A program made the position numbers and the translations under genes. This document shows, one piece after another, positions 1-6,516 of a stretch of DNA of 15,601 nt. Below the pieces are notes generated by a model that saw only the letters and a program-made list of their open reading frames with translations, was not told the origin of the DNA and did no database searches. Where the stretch lies: positions 1 through 15,601 of the forward strand of contig JASJBO010000181.1 of NCBI GenBank assembly GCA_030066475.1, read 5' to 3'. Source of the DNA: Myxococcota bacterium. Its GTDB lineage: Bacteria > Myxococcota_A > UBA9160 > PR03. Numbering within the stretch: position 1 is the first letter of the stretch; each line of letters opens with the position of its first letter.

Positions 1-110
1 TCCTGGCGCATCCGCAGCACCTCGCGCTCGAGCTTGCGGAACTCGGCCACCGAGACGCAGCCGGACGAGGCCAGGCCCACGCACAGCACCAGAGCGATCG
101 CCCTCACCAT
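1..110 (-). CDS. Lipoprotein downstream of tolB (YbgF/CpoB-like or Pal), partial
   Basis: Only the first 36 codons are present; the gene runs off the left edge. The ATG at 110 has a strong Shine-Dalgarno (GGAGGA, 115-120) and lies 17 nt after the tolB stop. The product starts with a short basic end (MVR), a hydrophobic stretch and a lipobox-like SSGC with the candidate lipidated Cys at residue 18, so it is probably an envelope lipoprotein. The residues after the Cys (VAEFRKLEREVLRMRQ) have a heptad-like, charged pattern suggesting a coiled coil. That fits the N-terminal trimerisation helix of YbgF/CpoB-type Tol partners better than Pal, whose mature N-terminus is usually a low-complexity linker. 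The position after tolB is compatible with either. The lipoprotein assignment is fairly safe; the family is inferred from a short fragment. Confidence 0.7.
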   Translation of the reverse strand, partial: MVRAIALVLCVGLASSGCVSVAEFRKLEREVLRMRQ

Positions 111-127
111 GACTTCCTCCTCCGGAC

Positions 128-1480
128 TCAGCGGGGATGGGGGCCCCAGTCGGGGCTCGTATTCTCGCCCTGTCCCCGCGTCAGGCGGCGCAGGTTGGTT
201 CCGTCGACGTCGATCACGTAGATGTCGAACTTGCCGCGGCGCGCCGACTGGAACGCGATCTTGCGGCCGTCGGGCGCCCAGGCCGGGCTCTCGTCGCTGC
301 GCGGGTGGGTGACGAGCGGCAGGTTCGTCTCGCCCTGCGGATCGATCAGCCAGATGTCGAACTGCCCCTGGGTGCGGACCTCGTAGGCGATCCAGCGTCC
401 GTCGGGCGACCAGGCCGGCGCCGTGTTGTAGCCGCCGTCGAAGGTCAGGCGCCGGGCGTTCTTCCCGTCGGCGTCCATCACGTAGATCTGGGGCGACCCC
501 GCGCGGTCGGAGACGAAGGCGAGCTGGCGCCCGTCGGGGCTCCAGCTCGGGGAGACGTCGATGGCGCCGTTGCGCGTGAGGGCCCGCAGGTTGCGCCCGT
601 CGACGTCTACGCGGTGGATCTCGGAGGCGCCTTCGCGACCCAGCACCACCGCGAGCCGGTCTCCGCTGGGATCGAACACGCCGCGGTACACCGAGGTCGT
701 CGGTGCGAGGTCGCGCAGCAGACGGCCGGGCCGGGCGCTGCCGCTGCGCACGATGCGGAACAGGTGCGGCATGCGCTGGTAGCGGTACGACATGTGGACG
801 ATCGACTGCCCGTCGGGGGCCCAGTCGGGAAACGCGTTGATCGAGCGGTTGTTGGTGACGGCGCGCTGGTTGGTGCCGTCCGCGTCCATTACGAACACCT
901 CGGGATTGCCGCTCCGCTTCGAGACGAACGCGACCTCGGTCCCCGCCACGCCGCGCGTGCCGGTGAACGCCTCGACCACGTCGTCGGCGATCGCCCGCGC
1001 CACGCGGCGCGCGCTGCCCGCGCCGCCCTTGTAGCGCTTGCGCAGCAGCTGCCGGCAGCGCGGCACGTCCCACACCCGGAACTCGGTGGTCACCTCCACC
1101 GCGACGGGGCGCGTCGGGTCGGGGCTCGGCGGCGGCGCGGTGAGCCCGCCCTCGACCAGCGCGTCGGCCCCGATCTGCCGCCAGCTGTCGCACGGCACCG
1201 CCCGCCGCTCGAGCGAGCCGCTGCGCACGGGCTCCAGGAAGGCGGCGGGGTCGATCGGGACGAACAGGCCCGAGAAGTCGAGCGCGTCGACGAGGTCGAG
1301 GCGCAGCCGCCCGGCGTCGAACACGGGCCCCAGCGCCGAGAATTCCTGGACAGCGACGCGGAAGGCGCTCTCGCGCGGGTCGGTGACGATCACCGTCGGG
1401 CGCTCCTGGGCGGCCGCCGCGGCGGCGACGAGCGCGAGCGCGACGCCGACCGGCACCGCTCGGCACCGCGCGCGCCTCAC
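128..1480 (-). CDS. tolB: Tol-Pal system periplasmic beta-propeller protein TolB
   Basis: TolB is the periplasmic propeller that binds Pal and connects the TolQRA inner-membrane motor to the outer membrane and peptidoglycan. The 450-residue product has a signal peptide (basic VRRARCR, then an Ala/Val-rich core, likely cut near AAAQ at 22-25). A TolB N-domain covers about 28-175 and propeller repeats about 180-450. The repeats show W-[SA]-P-D-G signatures near 220, 314, 358 and 402, each preceded by D-x-D-G turns. The GTG at 1480 is chosen because it overlaps the tolA stop (GTGA), implying translational coupling, and puts the signal peptide at the N-terminus. An in-frame ATG at 1513 would add 11 residues (MELPLQPAGSH) before the signal and lies inside tolA. 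Length matches the usual family size of about 430-450. Confidence in the family is very high; the start is likely. Confidence 0.96.
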   Translation of the reverse strand: MRRARCRAVPVGVALALVAAAAAAQERPTVIVTDPRESAFRVAVQEFSALGPVFDAGRLRLDLVDALDFSGLFVPIDPAAFLEPVRSGSLERRAVPCDSWRQIGADALVEGGLTAPPPSPDPTRPVAVEVTTEFRVWDVPRCRQLLRKRYKGGAGSARRVARAIADDVVEAFTGTRGVAGTEVAFVSKRSGNPEVFVMDADGTNQRAVTNNRSINAFPDWAPDGQSIVHMSYRYQRMPHLFRIVRSGSARPGRLLRDLAPTTSVYRGVFDPSGDRLAVVLGREGASEIHRVDVDGRNLRALTRNGAIDVSPSWSPDGRQLAFVSDRAGSPQIYVMDADGKNARRLTFDGGYNTAPAWSPDGRWIAYEVRTQGQFDIWLIDPQGETNLPLVTHPRSDESPAWAPDGRKIAFQSARRGKFDIYVIDVDGTNLRRLTRGQGENTSPDWGPHPR

Positions 1481-2241
1481 GTGAGATCCAGCGGGCTGAA
1501 GCGGAAGTTCCACTCGCCGGCCTCGGGCGGACGGGGCAGCGGGCTCGCCTTCTCGATGGCGCGCACCACGCTGTCGTCGTACCAGGGGTTGCCGGAGCGC
1601 TCGGTGACCTCCGGCTCGCCGAGCACGCGGCCCTGGGCATCGAGCCGCACCCGCACGTGGGTCACCAGCGGCTGGAGCCGGAAGCCGGGCGGCAGCACCC
1701 AGGCCTTCTCGACGTGCACGCGCGCGCGGCGCAGCCAGGCCGCCACCTCCGCGGAGACCGCAACGCCCGGACCGCGCGCGCCGCCCTTCGCGGCCGGCTC
1801 GGGGGCGGGCGCCGCGGGCCGCGTCTCGCCGGCCTCGGCGCGCAGCTGCGCCATCAGGTCGTCGTACTCGACCGGCTCGGACGGCGGCGGCTCCGGATCG
1901 CGGCGCGGCCTGGGCTTCGCCTTCGGCTTGGGCTTCGCCTTGGGTGCCGGCGGCCGGGTCGGCGTCTCGGGCAGCACCACCTTCTTGGGCGCAGGCGGCG
2001 GCGGGCGCGGCGCGGGCTCGGGAGCGGGGGTCGGCTGCGCCGCGGGGCGCTGGGCGGCGGCCGCGGCCGGCAGCGAGACCAGGTCGACGGCGACCACCGC
2101 CGGCAGCGCCACGCTGGCACGCGGCGTCGGAGCGAACACCAGGCCCGCCGCCGCGACCGCGTGCACCAGCGCCGACACGACGAGCAGCCGCCGCAGCTCG
2201 CGCTGGCGCTCCGCCTCGCGCGCTTCGGCCTCCGCGCGCAT
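1477..2241 (-). CDS. tolA: TolA/TonB-like inner-membrane-anchored protein TolA
   Basis: TolA spans the periplasm, carrying force from TolQR to TolB/Pal at the outer membrane. The 254-residue product has a charged cytoplasmic N-terminus, one membrane helix (about 18-37) and a long linker. The helix contains the S-x-x-x-H motif (S23, H27) typical of TonB/TolA anchors that engage the TolQ/ExbB channel. The linker is rich in Pro/Ala then Lys-Pro (about 60-125), and a TonB_C-type domain follows (about 165-254: VEKAWVLPPG, RVRLDAQGRV, SGNPWYDDSV). It is much shorter than enterobacterial TolA (about 420 residues), and the linker is proline-rich rather than a long alanine/lysine helix. That makes it TonB-like in shape; the position between tolR and tolB supports TolA. 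It starts 14 nt after the tolR stop with only a weak GGGCGG ribosome site, so it may depend on coupling with tolR. Confidence 0.93.
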   Translation of the reverse strand: MRAEAEAREAERQRELRRLLVVSALVHAVAAAGLVFAPTPRASVALPAVVAVDLVSLPAAAAAQRPAAQPTPAPEPAPRPPPPAPKKVVLPETPTRPPAPKAKPKPKAKPRPRRDPEPPPSEPVEYDDLMAQLRAEAGETRPAAPAPEPAAKGGARGPGVAVSAEVAAWLRRARVHVEKAWVLPPGFRLQPLVTHVRVRLDAQGRVLGEPEVTERSGNPWYDDSVVRAIEKASPLPRPPEAGEWNFRFSPLDLT

Positions 2242-2255
2242 CGCCGCCCGCTCGC

Positions 2256-2669
2256 TCAGGGCCCGGCCTCGGGCTCGGTCACGATGCCGAGCCGGGTCGC
2301 ACCGGCCTCGCGCGCGGCGGCCATCGCCTGGACCACCAGGCCGTAGGGCGCCTCGCGGTCGGCGCGCAGGAACACCTCCTTGTCGCCGCGCGCGTCGAAC
2401 ACCGCCACCAGCTTGGGCGCGAGCTCGGCGAGCGGCACCTCCTGGCGCGCCAGGAAGGTGGCGCCGTCCTTGCGGACGCTCAGGATCAACGGCTCCTCGG
2501 AGAGGCGCAGCGGCTGCGTCGTGGTCTCGGGCAGGTCGACGTCGATGCCCTGCTGCATCAGCGGCGCCGTCACCATGAAGATCACCAGCAGCACCAGCAT
2601 CACGTCCACGAAGGGCGTCACGTTGATCTCGGACAGGCGTCCGCCGCGTCCCGGCCCGCGCGCCGCCAT
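2256..2669 (-). CDS. tolR: TolR proton-channel subunit (ExbD/TolR family)
   Basis: TolR, with TolQ, forms the proton-driven motor of the Tol system in the inner membrane. The 137-residue product starts with a short cytoplasmic tail containing [20 protein letters not shown], the family signature. The single membrane helix is about 18-37 and contains the conserved proton-relay aspartate (D22). A compact periplasmic domain follows, starting near IDVDLPET and ending with the usual [ED]xxxxYGxVVxxMxxxRxAG-type helix ([15 protein letters not shown]). Length agrees with the family (about 140). The ATG at 2669 lies 4 nt after the tolQ stop, so the two subunits are almost certainly co-translated. Nothing looks broken. 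Confidence 0.97.
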   Translation of the reverse strand: MAARGPGRGGRLSEINVTPFVDVMLVLLVIFMVTAPLMQQGIDVDLPETTTQPLRLSEEPLILSVRKDGATFLARQEVPLAELAPKLVAVFDARGDKEVFLRADREAPYGLVVQAMAAAREAGATRLGIVTEPEAGP

Positions 2670-2673
2670 GCCG

Positions 2674-3417
2674 CTACGCGCCCGCGCGCGCCTCGCCGGC
2701 GGAGCGCGCGCCGCGATCGCACAGATCGCTCTCGAGCTCGGACGTGAAGAGATCGATCGAAGCGTCCAGCTTGCGCACGTCGCCGACGAAGGCGTTGTAG
2801 AAGACCGTCGCGGGGATCGCGGCGGCCAGGCCCACGGCCGTGGCGATCAGCGCCTCGGCGATGCCGGGCGCCACGACGGCCAGGCTCGCGCTGCCCGCCG
2901 CGCCGATCCCCTGGAACGAGTTGATGATGCCCACCACCGTGCCGAACAGGCCGATGAAGGGCGCGGCGCTCCCCGTCGTCGCGAGGAACGTGAGACCGCG
3001 CTCGAGGCGCTGGCTCTCGCGGTCGGCGGTCCAGGCGACGAGCCGGGAGAGCGCGCGCCGCTGGTGCTCGTCGAGCCCTCCGGCGACCGCGCGCCCGGTG
3101 TAGCGCGCGATCCGGTTCAGCTCGGCGTAGCCGTCCAGGAAAACCGACGCCAGCGGACTGTGCACGTGCACCCGCGCGGCGTCGTAGGCCGCGTCGAGCG
3201 AACCCTCGTGATACACGTCGAGAAAGCCATCGCTATCCTGCTCGGCGCGCTTCAGCTCGCGCCACTTGAAGGCGATGATGGCCCACGAGACGACGGATAG
3301 AACTGCGAGCAGGAGGAGGACGAGCTTGACGAGCCAGCCGGCCTGGAGGATCAGGTCGATGACATCGAGGCTCGCGAGACGCACCCCCCAGCCCGTCCCT
3401 GCGAGTAGGAGCCCCAT
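2674..3417 (-). CDS. tolQ: TolQ motor subunit (MotA/TolQ/ExbB family)
   Basis: TolQ is the multi-pass subunit that forms the pentameric stator around TolR and harvests proton-motive force for cell-envelope constriction and outer-membrane integrity. The 247-residue product has three membrane segments at about 25-50, 147-168 and 183-208, with a cytoplasmic loop of roughly 95 residues between the first two. The second and third helices carry the family signature [21 protein letters not shown] and the Ala/Gly-rich [21 protein letters not shown]. Thr149 sits where the channel-lining polar residue occurs. The ATG at 3417 is preceded by an AAGAGG ribosome site and a good promoter (3439-3467), making tolQ the first gene of the operon. 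ExbB is the alternative family member, but the tolRAB neighbours decide for TolQ. Confidence 0.96.
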   Translation of the reverse strand: MGLLLAGTGWGVRLASLDVIDLILQAGWLVKLVLLLLAVLSVVSWAIIAFKWRELKRAEQDSDGFLDVYHEGSLDAAYDAARVHVHSPLASVFLDGYAELNRIARYTGRAVAGGLDEHQRRALSRLVAWTADRESQRLERGLTFLATTGSAAPFIGLFGTVVGIINSFQGIGAAGSASLAVVAPGIAEALIATAVGLAAAIPATVFYNAFVGDVRKLDASIDLFTSELESDLCDRGARSAGEARAGA

Positions 3418-3435
3418 TCGGACCTCTTCGAGGCG

Positions 3436-3501
3436 GTGAGTCTAGGAGAGGACCTCAACCCGATCAACGTCGCCGACGCGGCGCTGGAGGTGCACGCATG
3501 A
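3436..3501 (+). other. Possible mini-ORF or gene remnant overlapping the pepA start
   Basis: A GTG at 3436 opens a 21-codon frame (VSLGEDLNPINVADAALEVHA) whose TGA overlaps the pepA ATG as ATGA. The frame stays open upstream only to 3409. From GAG at 3448 onward nearly every third codon base is G or C, as in the real genes nearby, and the overlap is the kind seen between coupled genes here. It could be a tiny upstream cistron, the last codons of a gene destroyed when the tol operon became its neighbour, or chance in GC-rich DNA. No function is assignable. Confidence 0.2.
3439..3467 (-). promoter_or_regulatory. Candidate sigma70 promoter of the tol operon
   Basis: Read on the minus strand there is TTGATC (3467-3462), a 17-base spacer and TAGACT (3444-3439). 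Each hexamer matches the TTGACA/TATAAT consensus at four of six positions with optimal spacing. The predicted transcript start near 3432 leaves a leader of about 15 nt containing the tolQ Shine-Dalgarno. It occupies the middle of the 80-bp divergent region shared with pepA. Confidence 0.5.
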
Positions 3502-5018
3502 AGGTCTCGGTGGAGGCGCGCGCGCGGCTGGACGAAGCCGCCGAGCTGCTCGCGCTGCCGCTCGCGAAGCTGGAGGACGCCCGTGCCCGGCTGCCGGCGC
3601 GCGCGTCGGCGGTGGACGCGGCGCTCGGTGGCCAGATCACGGCGGCCGTGCGCAGCGGCGACTTCCGCGGCGAGGCCGGACAGCAGCTGCTGCTCTACCG
3701 CACGGGCAAGCGCGGTCCCCGGCGGGTGTTGCTGCTCGGCATCGGCGACGCGAAGGCGGTGACCGCCGAGACGCTGCGACAGCTCGGGGGCCGCGCGGTG
3801 GCGGCTGCGCGCAAGGTCAAGGCGGTCGCGCTGCCGGCGCCGACGAGCCGTCAGCTGCGGGTCGCGGAGGCGGCCCAGGCCCTGGCCGAGGGCGCCGTCC
3901 TGGGCAGCTTCCGGTCGGACGGCTGGAAGACCCAGCGCAACGACGACGGCGCCGGGCCCGGTCGCCTGCAGATCCTGGTTCCGGACGCGGCCGCCGCGCG
4001 TGCGGCGCGCCCGACGGCCGCGCGCGGCGTCGCGCTCGCCGAGTCGCAGAACCTGGCGCGGCGCCTGTCGAACGAGCCGCCCAACGAGCTGTCGCCGGCC
4101 GCGCTGGCGCGCGAAGCGCGGCGCATGGCGCGCCAGGAGGGGCTCACCTGCCGCGTGCTCGGCGTCCCCGAGATGCGCGAGCTCGGCATGGGCGCACTGC
4201 TCGCGGTCGGCCAGGGCAGCGCGAACACACCGCGCCTGGTCGTGATGGAGCACCGCCCGAAGCGCGGGACGCGCAAGCGGCCCACCGTGTGCGTGGTCGG
4301 CAAGGGCATCACGTTCGACTCCGGCGGCGTGTCGATCAAGCCGAGCGCGGGCATGCAGGACATGAAGCACGACATGTCCGGCGCGGCAGCCGTGACGGGC
4401 CTGATGCAGGCCGTGGCGCGCCTCGACGTCCCGCTGCACGTGGTCGGCCTGCTGGCGGCGGCCGAGAACATGCCGGGCGGCAGCGCCTACCGGCCGGGGG
4501 ACATCCTCACGTCGCTCTCGGGCCGGACCATCGAAATCCAGAACACCGACGCCGAGGGCCGGCTCGTGCTGGCGGACGCGCTCAGCTACGCCTGCGACCG
4601 GTATGCACCCGACGCGATCATCGACCTCGCCACCCTGACCGGCGCGTGCGTGGTGGCGCTCGGGCCGTGGGCGACCGGCGTGTTCGGCAACCACGACGGG
4701 CTGGTCGAGGCGATCCGGCGCGCCGGCGAGGCGTCGGGCGAGCGCGCCTGGCCGATGCCCGTGTGGGACGCCCACCGCGACCACATGCGCAGCTCCTACG
4801 CGGACTTGAAGAACGTGGGGGGCCGCGACGCGGGCGCCTCGACCGCGGCGGCGTTCCTGTCCTCGTTCGTCGGGTCCACGCCCTGGGTGCACCTGGACAT
4901 CGCCGGGACGGGCTGGACGGCCAAGCCGGGGCCCTGTCAACCCTACGGCGCCACCGGGGTCGGCGTGCGGCTGCTGGCCGATCTGCTGCTCGACTGGCCC
5001 CACGCCGGACTGGTTTGA
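3498..5018 (+). CDS. pepA: Leucyl aminopeptidase PepA (M17 family)
   Basis: Cytosolic hexameric two-metal aminopeptidase that removes N-terminal residues, preferring Leu, in peptide turnover; in E. coli it also binds DNA at some sites. The 506-residue product has the variable N-domain (about 1-165) and the conserved catalytic C-domain (about 185-500). The catalytic signature NTDAEGRL spans 349-356. All expected residues are visible: metal ligands K269, D274, D292, D351 and E353, and catalytic K281 and R355, each one position below E. coli numbering. Length equals the family (E. coli 503). The ATG at 3498 has GGAGGTG seven bases upstream. The gene is divergent from tolQ and followed by a cytochrome with its own promoter, so it is probably monocistronic. 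I see no clear promoter of its own in the 80-bp upstream region. Confidence 0.97.
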   Translation: MKVSVEARARLDEAAELLALPLAKLEDARARLPARASAVDAALGGQITAAVRSGDFRGEAGQQLLLYRTGKRGPRRVLLLGIGDAKAVTAETLRQLGGRAVAAARKVKAVALPAPTSRQLRVAEAAQALAEGAVLGSFRSDGWKTQRNDDGAGPGRLQILVPDAAAARAARPTAARGVALAESQNLARRLSNEPPNELSPAALAREARRMARQEGLTCRVLGVPEMRELGMGALLAVGQGSANTPRLVVMEHRPKRGTRKRPTVCVVGKGITFDSGGVSIKPSAGMQDMKHDMSGAAAVTGLMQAVARLDVPLHVVGLLAAAENMPGGSAYRPGDILTSLSGRTIEIQNTDAEGRLVLADALSYACDRYAPDAIIDLATLTGACVVALGPWATGVFGNHDGLVEAIRRAGEASGERAWPMPVWDAHRDHMRSSYADLKNVGGRDAGASTAAAFLSSFVGSTPWVHLDIAGTGWTAKPGPCQPYGATGVGVRLLADLLLDWPHAGLV

Positions 5019-5043
5019 CGGCCCCGGGGGCGGTCCTTATGTT
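5015..5043 (+). promoter_or_regulatory. Candidate sigma70 promoter of the cytochrome c gene
   Basis: TTGACG (5015-5020), a 17-base spacer and TATGTT (5038-5043). The -35 matches consensus at five of six positions and the -10 at four of six, with ideal spacing. The -35 box overlaps the pepA stop codon. A start near 5050 would give a leader of about 70 nt before the ATG at 5122. Confidence 0.5.
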
Positions 5044-5063
5044 CCGGCGCCCTCCACGGTGAA

Positions 5064-5085
5064 TACCCGTCCTGGGGTACCCGTC
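5064..5085 (+). repeat. Paired TACCCGTC repeats with a dyad in the cytochrome leader
   Basis: TACCCGTC occurs at 5064-5071 and again at 5078-5085, 14 bases apart. The interval also contains an inverted repeat TACCC (5064-5068) / GGGTA (5075-5079) with a 6-base gap, and the palindrome GGGTACCC (5075-5082). It lies 20-40 bases downstream of the predicted -10, where a repressor site or leader hairpin could act. No known operator is recognised. Confidence 0.3.
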
Positions 5086-5104
5086 GAAGGGCAGAACGTC
5101 CAAC

Positions 5105-5113
5105 GAGGAGAGG
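5105..5113 (+). promoter_or_regulatory. Ribosome binding site that sets the cytochrome start
   Basis: The purine run GAGGAGAGG lies 8 bases before the ATG at 5122. It supports that start over an in-frame GTG at 5059, which would put 21 residues of non-signal sequence ahead of the export signal. Confidence 0.7.
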
Positions 5114-5121
5114 ACTCCGAC

Positions 5122-5505
5122 ATGAATCGCGTCGTGAATCTCTGCGGAGCGGGATTGCTCGGACTGCTGTTGCTGGTGGGCCTGGCGGGCGCGGCGAGCG
5201 CCGGCGACGCGGCGGCCGGCAAGGCGGTGTACACCACGAACTGCGTGTCGTGTCACGGCACCACCGGCAAGGGCGACGGCCCGGTGGGCGCCGCGCTGAA
5301 CCCCGCACCGCGCGACTTCAGCACGGGCGAGTTCAAGTTCGACACCGACAAGGACGGCAGCCCGGGCACCGACGCCGATCTCACCGCGGTGATCAAGAGT
5401 GGCGCGGCGGCGTACGGCGGCTCGCCGCTGATGGCGCCGTGGGGCCACCTGCCGGACAGCGACGTGGCGAACCTCGTCGCCTACATCCGCTCGCTCAAGC
5501 AGTAG
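5122..5505 (+). CDS. Periplasmic single-heme cytochrome c (class I-like)
   Basis: Small soluble electron carrier, exported and fitted with one covalently bound heme c in the periplasm. The 127-residue precursor has a signal peptide (MNRVVN, a Leu-rich core, cleavage likely after ASA near residue 27). The heme-binding CVSCH spans 41-45, and a probable axial Met is M104 in SPLMAPWG. The closing helix VANLVAYIRSLK is the usual C-terminal helix of class I cytochromes. An NPAPRDFSTGEFKF segment (60-73) resembles that of mono-heme cytochromes found with various respiratory complexes. No oxidase, reductase or other redox partner lies nearby, so its partner is unknown. It appears to be a stand-alone unit: its own promoter upstream and a strong hairpin directly after the stop. 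Confidence 0.93.
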   Translation: MNRVVNLCGAGLLGLLLLVGLAGAASAGDAAAGKAVYTTNCVSCHGTTGKGDGPVGAALNPAPRDFSTGEFKFDTDKDGSPGTDADLTAVIKSGAAAYGGSPLMAPWGHLPDSDVANLVAYIRSLKQ

Positions 5506-5511
5506 ACCTCG

Positions 5512-5547
5512 AGCGCCGCGGCCCGGCTCCGCCGGGGCCGCGGCGCT
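5512..5547 (+). terminator. Strong GC hairpin after the cytochrome gene
   Basis: An inverted repeat begins 6 bases after the stop codon. The outer arms AGCGCCGCGG (5512-5521) and CCGCGGCGCT (5538-5547) pair perfectly. An inner stem CCCGGC/GCCGGG (5522-5527, 5531-5536) closes a TCC loop, with one bulged G at 5537. No T-run follows, so it is not a textbook intrinsic terminator, though GC-rich genomes often show this form. Its last base is also the first base of a -10-like hexamer for the sigma gene. Confidence 0.6.
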
Positions 5548-5552
5548 ACCCT
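5547..5552 (+). promoter_or_regulatory. -10-like TACCCT placing transcription start at the sigma-factor GTG
   Basis: TACCCT fits the TAnnnT core and is followed by exactly 7 bases and then the GTG start at 5560, the geometry of a leaderless transcript. No Shine-Dalgarno precedes the GTG. No convincing -35 is visible; that space is occupied by the hairpin. The surrounding CGCTACCCT...GGCTCG recurs upstream of acyP. Confidence 0.35.
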
Positions 5553-5559
5553 CTGGCTC

Positions 5560-6507
5560 GTGAGCTCCTCCGACGAGCCGAACCCGACGTCCGCAGCCGT
5601 GCCGGCCGTGCCGGCGCCGTCGCTGCCCGCGACTCCGGCGAAGGACGTCGAGCGCGTCGACGCGCTCACCCGCTACATGGCGGAGCTGCGCCACCATGCG
5701 CCGATCTCGCGCGAGGAGGAGCACGCGCTCGCCGTGCGCTGGGTCGAGGACGGCGACGCCGAGGCGGCGCGGCGCCTGGTGCTGGCGAACCTCCGTCTGG
5801 TCGTGAAGATCGCGATGGAGTACCGGCGCTCCTGGACCAACGTGCTCGACCTGATCCAGGAGGGCAACGTCGGCCTGGTTCAGGCCGTGCAGCGCTTCGA
5901 CCCGTACCAGGGCGTCAAGCTCTCCTCGTACGGCGCCTACTGGATCCGCGCCTACATCCTCAAGTACCTGATCGACAACATCCGCCTCGTCCGGCTCGGA
6001 ACCACGCGGGCGCAGCGCAAGCTCTTCTTCCGCCTGAACAAGGAGAAGCGCGAGCTCGAGCGCCAGGGCTTCGAGGTGGAGCCGAAGCTGATCGCGGAGC
6101 GCCTCGACGTCTCGGAGGCGGACGTGATCGACATGGAGCAGCGCCTGGGCCAGCGCGACCTCTCGCTCGAGGCGCCGGTGCGCGACGAGGAGGGCGGCGC
6201 CTCGTACGGCGACTTCATTCCCGCCGCGGGCGAGTCGGCCGAGCACGACGTGGGCGAGCGCGAGCTGCGCCGCGTGTTCCTCGAGAAGCTCCGGGACTTC
6301 GCCGAGTCCCTCGACGAGCGCGACCGCCAGATCGTCGAGCAGCGCATCCTCGCGGAGGACCCGAAGACGCTCCAGGAGATGGGCACCGAGTTCGGCGTCT
6401 CGCGCGAGCGGGTGCGCCAGCTCGAGGCCCGCGTGGTCGCGCGCCTGCGCGACTACATGAAGGAGAACCTGGTCGACTTCGAGTACTACGCGCCGCCGAA
6501 GGACTGA
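5560..6507 (+). CDS. rpoH: RpoH-like (sigma-32 type) RNA polymerase sigma factor
   Basis: Group 3 sigma70-family factor of the heat-shock/stress type, directing RNA polymerase to alternative promoters. The 315-residue product has a disordered Pro/Ala-rich N-terminus (1-28) and region 1.2 (DALTRYMAEL). Region 2 (about 72-135) includes DLIQEGNVGLVQAV and RFDPYQGVKLSSYGAYWIRA. Next comes TTRAQRKLFFRL (148-159), the RpoH box that separates sigma-32 types from RpoD. Region 4 ends in the helix-turn-helix TLQEMGTEFGVSRERVRQLE (270-289). The start is GTG at 5560; no ribosome site is visible, and no later start keeps region 1.2 intact, so leaderless translation is plausible. The gene is followed after 9 nt by an efflux-pump membrane-fusion gene, suggesting co-transcription. 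It might equally be one of several paralogous RpoH-like factors, as in myxobacteria. Confidence 0.92.
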   Translation: MSSSDEPNPTSAAVPAVPAPSLPATPAKDVERVDALTRYMAELRHHAPISREEEHALAVRWVEDGDAEAARRLVLANLRLVVKIAMEYRRSWTNVLDLIQEGNVGLVQAVQRFDPYQGVKLSSYGAYWIRAYILKYLIDNIRLVRLGTTRAQRKLFFRLNKEKRELERQGFEVEPKLIAERLDVSEADVIDMEQRLGQRDLSLEAPVRDEEGGASYGDFIPAAGESAEHDVGERELRRVFLEKLRDFAESLDERDRQIVEQRILAEDPKTLQEMGTEFGVSRERVRQLEARVVARLRDYMKENLVDFEYYAPPKD

Positions 6508-6516
6508 GGGGAGAGC

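Noticed and set aside
1..110. Calling the edge lipoprotein Pal outright
   Set aside because: Only 36 residues are visible and no OmpA-like domain can be seen; the post-Cys sequence looks like a coiled coil, so the identity is left open.
137..2578. 813-codon open frame on the plus strand across the tol genes
   Set aside because: It is antisense to four well-supported genes. Long antisense frames are expected where third codon positions are nearly all G or C.
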